NCBI GenBank assembly: GCA_963753545.1
Contig: CAVWCQ010000004.1
Coordinates: 1 to 64,000, forward strand
Length of the DNA: 64,000 bases
Reading direction: 5' to 3'
DNA from: CAVWCQ01 sp963753545
GTDB lineage: Bacteria; Chloroflexota; Anaerolineae; Aggregatilineales; Aggregatilineaceae
The translations under genes were made by a program, and so were the position numbers. Positions 53,692 to 61,497 of the stretch are shown one piece after another. The first letter of the stretch is position 1; each line of letters opens with the position of its first letter. The notes under the pieces were generated by a model that did no database searches, was not told where the DNA came from, and saw only the letters and a program-made list of their open reading frames with translations.

Positions 53692-54540
53692 ATGACGAAG
53701 GCACTCTATGTAAGTAATCTGCCGCCGGGCGTGGACGAAAAACAGTTCTGCGCCCCATTTGAAGCATTGGGTCCCGTCGAGATGGTGGAACCCGCCCATT
53801 TTCGGCCCGATCAGGTGATGGATGCTGCCCTGGTGATGATGCCTGAGGCCCCCGCTGCCGAAGCTATTCGCCAGCTCAATGGTACAGATATGGATGGCTA
53901 CCGGCTGGCTGTCACCTGGGCTGAACCGGGACGTCCCACGCGCGCCAATAATGAGACGCACGCCATGACCAAACAAATCATCGAGCAGTTGGGCGAAGAT
54001 CCGACTGCCCAATCCCGCATCGAGCGCGTGGTGCGGCTGGGCGGCGTGGAATTTGTGCGGTCGATTTTAGAAGAAACAATGGCAATTGAAGCAGCGGGCG
54101 GCATGATGACCGCGGATGGCGAGCGGCGGCGCACACCCGGCGGAGTCTTTTTCTATCTCGTGCGCGGGCGCGTCTCCGACAATATGCGGCACGAAATGTT
54201 TTATGCCCGCAAGGAAAAGAAAGCCGAGCCGCAGCCCTCGGATCAGGAGAAGGGTAAGGCCAAAAAACAGAAGGAGCCAAAGCAGGACCCACAAAGCGCT
54301 CTCCCTACCCCACCAGAGCCTGAAATCCCGCCAGTTTCGCCAGAGGAACTGCAAGCCGCGCGGGAAAAACTGGCAGCATTACGACAGGCCCACGCCCAGG
54401 CGCAGCACACCCTGGAAGATATTCAGGCTGGGCCAGCCTCCAAAAAAGCCGGGCTGTTCTCCGCTCTGAAAAATGTAGTCGATGTCCAGAAGCAGATCGA
54501 CGCCGTGCTGAAAGACTATCCCCAGTTAAAAGACGAGTAG
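53692..54540 (+). CDS. RRM-PHAX fusion RNA-binding protein
   Basis: 282 residues from ATG 53692, behind GAGGGG. Residues 1-78 form an RNA-recognition motif: KALYVSNLPPGVDEKQFCAPF (RNP2-like YVSNLP) and later RLAVTWAEPGR. Residues about 85-150 match the PHAX RNA-binding domain: MTKQIIEQLGEDPTAQSRIERVVRLGGVEFVRSILEET, then RRRTPGGVFFYLVRGRVSD. The C-terminus is a Lys/Glu/Pro-rich linker and a helical coil (EELQAAREKLAALRQAHAQAQHTLEDIQ). PHAX in animals binds snRNA for export; bacterial copies occur but are uncharacterised. A single-strand RNA binder is the best functional guess. Divergent from ccmF. Confidence 0.8.
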   Translation: MTKALYVSNLPPGVDEKQFCAPFEALGPVEMVEPAHFRPDQVMDAALVMMPEAPAAEAIRQLNGTDMDGYRLAVTWAEPGRPTRANNETHAMTKQIIEQLGEDPTAQSRIERVVRLGGVEFVRSILEETMAIEAAGGMMTADGERRRTPGGVFFYLVRGRVSDNMRHEMFYARKEKKAEPQPSDQEKGKAKKQKEPKQDPQSALPTPPEPEIPPVSPEELQAAREKLAALRQAHAQAQHTLEDIQAGPASKKAGLFSALKNVVDVQKQIDAVLKDYPQLKDE

Positions 54541-54546
54541 TGAGCC

Positions 54547-54913
54547 ATGCAAAGGCGCATGGATCGAAGCCGAATTAACGCTGCTGCCAACGTCAGAGGG
54601 AGGGCGCAAAAAGGCCCTTCCTCTTGATCCGCCGCCTTTCTACAGACCCCACATCGTGATCGGAGATGCAGCGCAGCGAAAAGCCATTCTGAAGGATGGT
54701 AATTTCATTGATGAAGAGTATCTCGCCGTGCAGTTTCGGCCTCTGCGACTATCGTCCTTGCGCCAGGGGAAACAGCAACAGTGGCGATGGATTTATTGTA
54801 TTATGCTCCGGATTTCAAGTATGAAACGGTGGTTCCTGGGGCTGAATTCACACTCCGCGAAGGCCCTGAAGATCGTCGGTTACGGCGTAATCAAACAGCG
54901 CCATGAATTTTAG
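54547..54913 (+). CDS. Solo EF-Tu domain III-like protein (frameshifted)
   Basis: About 120 residues. Repaired sequence reads AELTLLPTSEGGRKKAL, YRPHIVIGDA, FRP, VLAPGETATVAMDLL, GAEFTLREG and KIVGYGVIKQ. These match the C-terminal barrel of EF-Tu, where the corresponding phrases are (V)LxxEEGGRhtP, YRPqF, V-PGdxvxmxVeL, FaIREGGrTVGaGVV. No GTPase domain is present. Small stand-alone proteins of this kind exist in several bacteria, often named EF-Tu-like GTPase although lacking the G domain. Frame breaks are near 54552 (AAA run), 54743 and 54865, each one base. Seven bases after the RRM-PHAX stop, so probably cotranscribed. Confidence 0.6.
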
Positions 54914-54932
54914 AGACGGTCATCTCAAAAAT

Positions 54933-55131
54933 AGTACTTAAGGTTCAACTTTAAGGGAGTATTTCTGGGACGAATCTGTACTATCATAAAAGTGGTGCTT
55001 ACGAACGCGCAGCGAAACTGCGCCTCGTTTTTGTAGCGGTAGGGTCAGGTTAGGAAACCGTTAGTAGTCGTGCCGTTTTAGGGGGGGTAGCAGGGTCGCC
55101 ACGGGAAGAAAGTGATCAACTTCTCATTTTT
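54933..55131 (+). repeat. Composite intergenic element, copy C
   Basis: Left block AGTACTTAAGGTTCAACTTT continuing to TGTACTATC at about 54984; right block 55092-55131 with GGGTCGCCACGGGAAGAAAG and TGATCAACTTCT. It is upstream of the large beta-CASP gene. The rest of the gap to 55295 shows no coding signal. Confidence 0.7.
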
Positions 55132-55295
55132 CTCGGCTGGCGACAGCGACGTTCATGATCACAACAGCCCTGCTTGTTATCATTTAATGCACGATTCCAC
55201 CCTATTAGACGCTCTTTAGGTGATTTTCCGGGCCAGTTGTTGTAAATTCGCCCTCTTCGAAATCCCTTCTTATTCACCAGGCTGGAGGATATTTC

Positions 55296-58225
55296 ATGCG
55301 GTTAACCTTCTTAGGCGGCGCGGACGAGGTAGGAGCCAGCAGCACGCTGATCGAAATCGGCGGCAAACTGCTGCTGGTGGATGCCGGAATCCGCATTTCG
55401 CCGCGCACCAGCCGAGGCATTCAAAACGACCAACTGCCCGATCTGCGCCCGATCAGCGAGTCAGGCGGGCCGGATTTTATTCTCGTCACCCACGCCCACA
55501 CCGATCACACCGGGGCGCTGCCGCTCGTCGTGGAGCGCTACCCGCATGTGCCCGTCATCGCCACTCGCCCAACGGTCGATCTGGTCCGGATTTTGCAGGC
55601 CGACGCGCAGCGGATCATGCATTCCCGCCAGGACGAAGAAGGCGAACTGCCGCTCTTTGACGAGATTGCGGCTGAACGCCTGATGAACGCCTTCCAACCC
55701 ATCGAGTTTCGTAAGCCGCTGCGCCTGGGCGACAGCTTGCAGGTGACGTATGTGCCCGCCGGGCATATCGCCGGGGCCGCGATGCTCGTCCTGGAGAGCG
55801 ACGAGGGCACGCTGGTCATGTCCGGCGACCTCTCGCTGACCGATCAGCGGGCGGTAGGCAGCGCGGCGGTTCCCAACATCAAGGCCGATGCGCTGGTATT
55901 GGAAAGCACTTACGGCGGCAAACTGCATGCCAACCGTCTCGCGGAGGAACGGCGGCTGATCGAGACGCTGCGCCAGATCGCGGAGAACGGCGGCAAAGCG
56001 CTGATTCCCGCCTTCGCCTTGGGCCGCGCCCAGGAAATTTTGCAGATTTTGCTGGCCTACCGCGATCAGTTGGATGTGCCCGTTTATGCCGATGGCATGG
56101 TCCGCGCCGTGTGCCGCGCCTATTCGTCCTTTGCCGATTGGCTGCCCGCCAACACCGTGCGCGCCGCCGGAGATGATCACCTGTTTTTCCGCAATAAAAT
56201 TAAGGCGATCGATAACGCCATCCAGCGGGACGAGGTGCTGCGCGGCGGCGATCCGGCAGTGATCGTCGCCAGCAGCGGCATGCTGACAGGCGGCGCGTCC
56301 GTGACCTACGCCAGGCACATGGCGGGCGATCCGCGCAACGCGATCCTGCTCACCGGGTATCAGGATGAGGAAGCGCCGGGGCGATTTTTGCAGCGGATTC
56401 TGCGCGATCATCAGGCCGGGGAAGAGATCGCCCTGCGGCTGGATGATGAAACCGTCTCGCTGCGCTGCGCGCTGGGGTCCTATTCGCTCTCCGCCCATGC
56501 CGACGAAGGCGAACTGGTCAGCATCGCGGAACGACTCGGCGCGCCGGAAATCATGCTCGTGCATGGCGATCCGGGAGCGCGGCACAGTCTCGCCACGAAT
56601 TTACGCCAGCGGGAAAAACACGTCCAGACACCGCGCATCGGGCAAACTATCGAGTTTAATTTCAGCCGCCGCCCCTGGGCACTGGGCGGCACGATCAAGA
56701 GCGGCGCGCAGACCCGCCCCTTTAATTCCGAGGAACTGTGGAACGCGCTCAAGGGCGAAGCCGGGAATTTTTACAGCGCGGCGGAACTCGCCCGCATGTG
56801 GTGGGGTGATCCGGCCCGCGCCAAAGACGTGATCAGCGCCCTGGGGACCGACGATATTTTCTTCGCGGCGGATTGGCGCAGCCAGACCTCGTTCCGCGTG
56901 CGAACGCCGGATCAGGTGAGTCACAGCGAACGGGCGCGGCTGATCATGATGGCCAATCCCGATATCGTCGGCAAGCTGGTCGTCCTGCGCGACACGAACA
57001 ACCGCCCGCGCGTGGGCATCGTTCAGAACGCCGCCATCGACTCCTTCGAGGCCATCGTTCATAACGCGAAGGGGCGGCACTATTCGGGCGATGCGCTGCT
57101 GTGGCCTATCGCGCCCTGGTCGTCATTCCCGCCCGACGAGAACGGCAAACCGAGTTTGAGCTTCACCGTTCAGGCCGCGAAACTGGTGCAGGATAATCTG
57201 CTGCCGCTGTTCCGCCGCCAGGAGATCGTGCAGCGCGGCGATCCGGTCAATCCCGCCGATCTGCTGCCGCCTACCCTGCCCAATGGCGTCAGCCGCGAGA
57301 TCGCCCTGCTTGGCGGTGGTGCTGGCGTTGGCCCAGGATGGCGCAACTCTGGAAGCAGGCGGCTTGCTGCCCAAGCGCGCCTCGGCTGAAGGGCCGCTCG
57401 AAATGAATCAGGCCCGGCAGACAGTATTCGCCCTGTTCCCACCCGAAGCGCGGCTGCGCAAAGTCGGATTGGAAACAGCCCGCGCCCGCCTGACGCTGAC
57501 CTTCGATTTCCCGGATCGCGCTTCTATCCGCTACGCTGATATCATCCAGCAGGCCGCCGACAGCACGGGCTGGGATGTGGTCGTTAATCCGCAGGTCAAC
57601 CAGCAGGCGCTCGGCGCGGCGATCTTCGAGGTGCTGCCGCCGGCCACCCGCATCGTCAAGGGGCCGTCCTTCCATCTGGATCGCCGCGAAGTCCACATCG
57701 AAACGGATACTCCCGGCGACTATGCCGATGTGACCGCCGATTATCTGGACCTGACCGCCTTCCGGCTGGTGGTTAACAACAAGCGGGGCGAGTCCGCTGG
57801 CGGACCGACTTCCGTTTCCCCGCTGCCCACTGCCGATCAGATGGAGATCAACGCGGCTTACGAGGTCATCCGGCGCGCACTGGAACCAGTCGGGCTGTAC
57901 AAAACGAGTCTCAAGCAGGGGCAGATCGTGCTGTCGTTCATTTCGCCGCAGGTCGGGGAGCGCCACACGGACACGATCCAGGAATTGAGCGCGCACACAG
58001 GTTACGCCCTGGCCATTCACTCCAATCCCAACCAGCAGATGATCCTGCAAGTGGCGGGACAGGTCATGCGCGAGGCGGGCTGGCAGATTCGCAAGGGGCC
58101 GGGCATCCACGTGGATCGGGCCGAACTCGCCGTGACGCTGGCCCAGCCTGCCAGATCCAGAGGAGATCGAGCGGGTCAGCGGCATAGTCGAGGAGCAGAC
58201 GGGGTATCGGCTCGTGGTGAGCTAA
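55296..58225 (+). CDS. Beta-CASP MBL nuclease with extra C-terminal duplicated domain (two frameshifts)
   Basis: About 976 residues from ATG 55296, with GGAGG 6-7 nt upstream. MBL core: MRLTFLGGADEVGASSTLIE, THAHTDHTGALPL, AGHIAGAAMLVLESDEG, MSGDLSLTDQ; beta-CASP: LESTYGGKLH, IPAFALGRAQEIL, VASSGMLTGGASVTYAR, SAHADEGEL and HGDPGARHSL. A linker domain (about 460-680) follows. After a frame break near 57305 the C-terminus contains two similar units of about 110 residues: ARLTLTFDFPDRASIRYADIIQQ...GPSFHLDRREVHIETDTP and GQIVLSFISPQVGERHTDTIQE...GPGIHVDRAELAVTLAQP. A second break near 58150 restores EEIERVSGIVEEQTGYRLVVS as the end. Likely an RNA processing enzyme with RNA-binding repeats. Confidence 0.85.
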
Positions 58226-58242
58226 GTATCGCGAGGTGCGCC

Positions 58243-58479
58243 ATGAATGAAATCGACGACGAGACGCTGTCTATGATGGCCCGTGAACAGATGCCGCTCG
58301 AACAACAGCAGCGTCTATCAGAGTTAATGGACAAAAATTCACGCGGGACAATCACAGACAGGGAGCACGCAGAACTAGAATCTCTGGTGGAAAGCGGTCA
58401 GCAATTAATGCTGCGCAAAGCTAAAGCCGTGCAAGAGCTAATGGATCGCGGCTATGGCATCACCCCAGGGGATTTTTAG
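58243..58479 (+). CDS. Small helical protein, 78 residues
   Basis: Starts at ATG 58243, 17 bp after the nuclease gene, behind GCGAGG. LSMMAREQMPLEQQQRLSELMDKNSRGTITDREHAELESLVESGQQLMLRKAKAVQELMDRGYG is the pattern of a widespread small family in Chloroflexi and cyanobacteria: a helix, the turn 'GTITDREHAELE', and a long second helix ending in L-M-x-x-R-G. Members are often found beside HNH or VapC-like nuclease genes and may be antitoxin-like; an HNH gene is 2.3 kb away but not adjacent. Function unproven. Confidence 0.65.
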   Translation: MNEIDDETLSMMAREQMPLEQQQRLSELMDKNSRGTITDREHAELESLVESGQQLMLRKAKAVQELMDRGYGITPGDF

Positions 58480-58498
58480 AGGTGCTGAGTCAATAAAA

Positions 58499-58521
58499 AT
58501 CCCCGCTTATTCAGCGGGGAT
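58499..58521. terminator. Bidirectional terminator
   Basis: ATCCCCGCT (58499-58507) and AGCGGGGAT (58513-58521) pair perfectly around TATTC, between the convergent 78-residue protein gene and ccmE. Confidence 0.75.
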
Positions 58522-58552
58522 CGATTGTTTCACTCGAATAAACTGGGGCGTT

Positions 58553-59101
58553 CTACTCGCTCACCTGCTGCGGGACCTGATCGGCGTAGCGGGTCGGGCA
58601 CTTTAACGTAATTTCGTCCGCGTAAAAGACATACTGCCCATCTACTTCTTTTAGCTTGCCAGACATAATCGCCTGGGCTTCATTTTGCAGCAGATCGGGG
58701 ATTTCCTTGCCCTTAGCGATCACCAGCATGCGGGTCGCGTTCGGGTCTTCGACGGCCTGATGCAGCACAGCGGCAAGCCCACCCTGCTTTTTGATCGTGT
58801 CGTTGTCGTTCGGAATATTCGCGACATAGAAGCGGAGTTCCTGCGTATCGGGGTTATAGGTCGGATCGCCAGCGACTGCGCCCGCTACACGCACCGTCTT
58901 GTTGAGCATGTCCGGGTCATTGACCAGACTGTCTACCGTGACATAATAACGCGCGCCGACGCCTGTGCCGGTCACCAGCAGATACCCGGCGACAGCCAGG
59001 ATCGCCACGCCGACAATGATAAACTTCCAACGCCCCAAACGCGCCAGCAGTGATGCCTGCGGTGCGGCGGCGGTTGTCTTTTCCCATTGTGTTTCGGTCA
59101 T
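58553..59101 (-). CDS. ccmE: Heme chaperone CcmE, C-x-x-x-Y variant
   Basis: 182 residues. One N-terminal membrane anchor (LGRWKFIIVGVAILAVAGYLL, about residues 22-46) precedes an OB-fold domain: ARYYVTVDSLVNDPDMLNKTVRVAGAVAG, ELRFYVANI, LVIAKGKEIPDLLQ, GKLKEVDGQYVFYADEITLKCPTRYADQV. Classical CcmE binds heme through the His of HDENY. Here the equivalent place has KCPTRY, the C-x-x-x-Y heme-binding form known from archaea and some Desulfovibrio-type bacteria. It hands heme from CcmC to CcmF. It is encoded about 5 kb from the rest of the ccm locus and on the same strand. Confidence 0.87.
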   Translation of the reverse strand: MTETQWEKTTAAAPQASLLARLGRWKFIIVGVAILAVAGYLLVTGTGVGARYYVTVDSLVNDPDMLNKTVRVAGAVAGDPTYNPDTQELRFYVANIPNDNDTIKKQGGLAAVLHQAVEDPNATRMLVIAKGKEIPDLLQNEAQAIMSGKLKEVDGQYVFYADEITLKCPTRYADQVPQQVSE

Positions 59102-59230
59102 AGTCCGCCCATCTCCTGCTTCATGGTCACAAATACATCAATAGCTATTGTACCAAATAATCGCGTCCGGACCCAAGTTCAATAAAAAAGGGCGCGGATC
59201 ATTCCACGCCCCCGATCAAATCCCAAACCC

Positions 59231-59704
59231 CTATTGGACAGCAGGCTCGACGGATTTGCCCTCCAACTGTGAGGTGCATTCCGGGCAGCGAGTCGCCTTG
59301 ATCGCAATAGTCGAGAAGCAGTACGGGCATTCTTTCGTCGTCGGCTCGGCGGGTTTAATCTCCGGCTTAATCAGGAAGCGGTTGAGCGCGCGAACCAGCA
59401 TAAAGATGGCAAAAGCGACGATCAGGAAGTTAATGATCGCATTGATGAACAGGCCATAATTGATGGTCGCTTCCCCTGCTTCTTTCGCTGCGGCGAGCGA
59501 GTCGTAATGCCCACCTGTCAGATTAATGAACAGGTCCGAAAAATTGATACCACCCAGCAGTGCACCCAGAGGAGGCATCAGGATATCGTTGACCAGGGAG
59601 CTGACGACGGTTGAAAACGCCGCGCCAATGATGATACCGACTGCCAAATCGAGCACATTGCCGCGCATGGCGAATTCCTTAAATTCGCCCAAAAGGTTTT
59701 TCAT
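59231..59704 (-). CDS. mscL: Large-conductance mechanosensitive channel with C-terminal zinc ribbon
   Basis: 157 residues from ATG 59704. MKNLLGEFKEFAMRGNVLDLAVGIIIGAAFSTVVSSLVNDILMPPLG is MscL TM1 with the pore-lining Gly/Ala pattern; the periplasmic loop and TM2 (INYGLFINAIINFLIVAFAIFMLVRALNR) follow. The usual helical C-terminus is replaced or extended by CPYCFSTIAIKATRCPECTSQL, two C-x-x-C pairs of a zinc ribbon. The channel opens under hypo-osmotic shock. The longer open frame upstream (to 60220) overlaps the cytochrome gene and is not used. Confidence 0.93.
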   Translation of the reverse strand: MKNLLGEFKEFAMRGNVLDLAVGIIIGAAFSTVVSSLVNDILMPPLGALLGGINFSDLFINLTGGHYDSLAAAKEAGEATINYGLFINAIINFLIVAFAIFMLVRALNRFLIKPEIKPAEPTTKECPYCFSTIAIKATRCPECTSQLEGKSVEPAVQ

Positions 59705-59771
59705 AAAACTTTCTCCTTTGTTATGACAAGGAACAGTATAATTAAGTATAGTGTAAATTTTTATTTGACGC

Positions 59772-60551
59772 TTACAACTTCGGTACGCGGGGCGGCTTCT
59801 CTTTCGGTTCGCGGGCCAAATAGACCCAGCCCACAGCGCCGACCGCCAGTACACCCATAATGACGACCAGCGTATCAATTCCCCTGGCGGAAGGTTCCGG
59901 CTCTGGCTCGTGGAGCTTCCACGAGGCGAGATAGGCATCAAGGTCTTTGAGCTGCGTATCATCCAGCGGGCCGCCAAACTCGGCAGAAAAAGCGGGCATA
60001 AAGGGGCTTCCTGTTCCGGCGTGGACGACCTGGATTGGTTCTTTGGCATCCTGGATCGCTGGCGATTGACGTTCCGGACGCCCCTGACCTTCCGCGCCAT
60101 GACAGCCGTAGCAGAACTTGGCATAGACCACCGCGCCCGCGCCAGGATCGCCAAAGTAGTCGGGCACATGATCGACGCGGGCCGTGATGTTCGGCTCCGG
60201 CAGGGCTGGACTTTCCCCAAACTCCCAGGTGTCTAAATAGGCGATCAGGTCATCGATCTGCTCGGGTGACAGCGACTCGCCATAAGCTGGCATCGCCGCG
60301 CCATCGTCGGGATTGGAGTCCAGGCCAGCCGCGATCACATCGGGGGAAGACTCTGCATCATAGCGGATGGCGGCAAAAGCTGGGCCTTGGCCTATCGCTT
60401 CCCCTTGGGGACCGTGACATGCCTGGCAATATTCGGCATAGAGGGCCGCACCGCGCCGCGCTGCTTTACCATCGTCCTGAGCCGCCGTATGTCTGCCCCA
60501 AACCAGCGCCAGACCTAACCCTATAACCAGGATCGGAATCCACCGTTTCAT
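59772..60551 (-). CDS. Di-heme cytochrome c with C-terminal membrane anchor
   Basis: 259 residues from ATG 60551 (MKRWIPILVIGLGLALVWGR signal segment). Two cytochrome c domains: LYAEYCQACHGPQGEAIGQGPA with AMPAYGESLSPEQIDDLIAYLDTW, and VYAKFCYGCHGAEGQGRPER with FMPAFSAEFGGPLDDTQLKDLDAYLASW. Each has C-x-x-C-H and a candidate axial Met. A helix near the C-terminus (TLVVIMGVLAVGAVGWVYLA) anchors it. It probably carries electrons on the outer face of the membrane, and would be matured by the Ccm system encoded in this window. Confidence 0.9.
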   Translation of the reverse strand: MKRWIPILVIGLGLALVWGRHTAAQDDGKAARRGAALYAEYCQACHGPQGEAIGQGPAFAAIRYDAESSPDVIAAGLDSNPDDGAAMPAYGESLSPEQIDDLIAYLDTWEFGESPALPEPNITARVDHVPDYFGDPGAGAVVYAKFCYGCHGAEGQGRPERQSPAIQDAKEPIQVVHAGTGSPFMPAFSAEFGGPLDDTQLKDLDAYLASWKLHEPEPEPSARGIDTLVVIMGVLAVGAVGWVYLAREPKEKPPRVPKL

Positions 60552-60734
60552 CGCCTCATCCTCCTGACGTGCCTGTGCGGAGATCATTATACTGCGGGGC
60601 ACGAATTGAGGTGAAAAGAGAGTGAAGGCAACATAGGCTCGTTCGTAGAAGTCCGAACGGCGCGGTAGACCGCATGATGTGATTGGAGCGAAGGGTGCGT
60701 CAGGTGGCGCGCCCCTTCTATGCGAGACGGTTGG

Positions 60735-61274
60735 TTATTTCCCGATCTCGATGTAGCGTTTCCAGGTGGCGGGACCGCTGCCCATCTCGATCACCAGGTA
60801 GCTGGTGCGCGGTGTCTTCGGTTCCCAAAGCAGCCGCAGCCCCGCTTCTCCTGGCAGGCGGTTGCCTTTGCGATGATTGCAGACAAAACACGCGCAAGCC
60901 GTATTCGACCACGTGTTTTTGCCACCTCGCGAGATCGGCAGAATATGATCTACCGTCAGATCGCGGCGTGTCAGCGTCCTTCCCTTGACTGTGTCGCCCA
61001 CTTTGGCCCCGCAGTAAATGCAGGTGTAATCATCGCGGACGAGCACGCCCTGGCGGCTCCAGTGAGCGTGACGGCGCGGCACGTTCAGATATTGCTTGAG
61101 CGCAATCACAGACGGAACCGGGAATTTGTCGTGCACCGTGCGCAAAAAGCGCCCGGTTTCTTCGACTACAATCGCCTTGCCCGCCAGCAGCAAGTTGATA
61201 GCACGGGGAACGCTGAGCACGGTGAGCGGCTCCCATGTGCCACCGTTCAACAGTAATACATGCCCTTCGACCAT
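60735..61274 (-). CDS. HNH endonuclease family protein
   Basis: 179 residues from ATG 61274, with GGAAG about 8 nt upstream. The core is RDDYTCIYCGAKVGD (first zinc pair), LTRRDLTVDHILPISRGGKNTWSNTACACFVCNHRKGNRL (HNH with second Cys pair). The N-terminal part (VLLLNGGTWEPLTVLSVPRAINLLLAGKAIVVEE) is the standard extension of this HNH group, common in Chloroflexi, actinobacteria and cyanobacteria. DNA-cleaving activity is expected from the family; the biological role of this stand-alone type is not established. Confidence 0.9.
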   Translation of the reverse strand: MVEGHVLLLNGGTWEPLTVLSVPRAINLLLAGKAIVVEETGRFLRTVHDKFPVPSVIALKQYLNVPRRHAHWSRQGVLVRDDYTCIYCGAKVGDTVKGRTLTRRDLTVDHILPISRGGKNTWSNTACACFVCNHRKGNRLPGEAGLRLLWEPKTPRTSYLVIEMGSGPATWKRYIEIGK

Positions 61275-61497
61275 AGACCACTTCCGGGGCCAGTTCCCTC
61301 CGGCCCAGATTTAGTCGGACTGATACCTCAATATTATATCTTTTTTCACAACTTGCCGCTCATTGGTGACAGTTGGAGTGAATTTTCCGGATTAATTGAA
61401 CCCTTGACACCCCTCCTAACACGATAAGTTGCCCATGCACTCCTTCAACTATAAACAATCCGCGTTAAATTGTCACCCGGATTCGGTTAAATTCGGT
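61275..61497. other. Intergenic region between HNH and TlpA-PPC genes
   Basis: AT-rich spacer. A TATAAT on the minus strand (61333-61338) could be the -10 box of the HNH gene, but no -35 box is found at 16-18 bp. Nothing else is visible. Confidence 0.35.

Noticed and set aside
59705..60220. N-terminal extension of MscL by about 170 residues.
   Set aside because: It is the other-frame reading of the cytochrome gene; MscL begins with its own canonical N-terminus at 59704.
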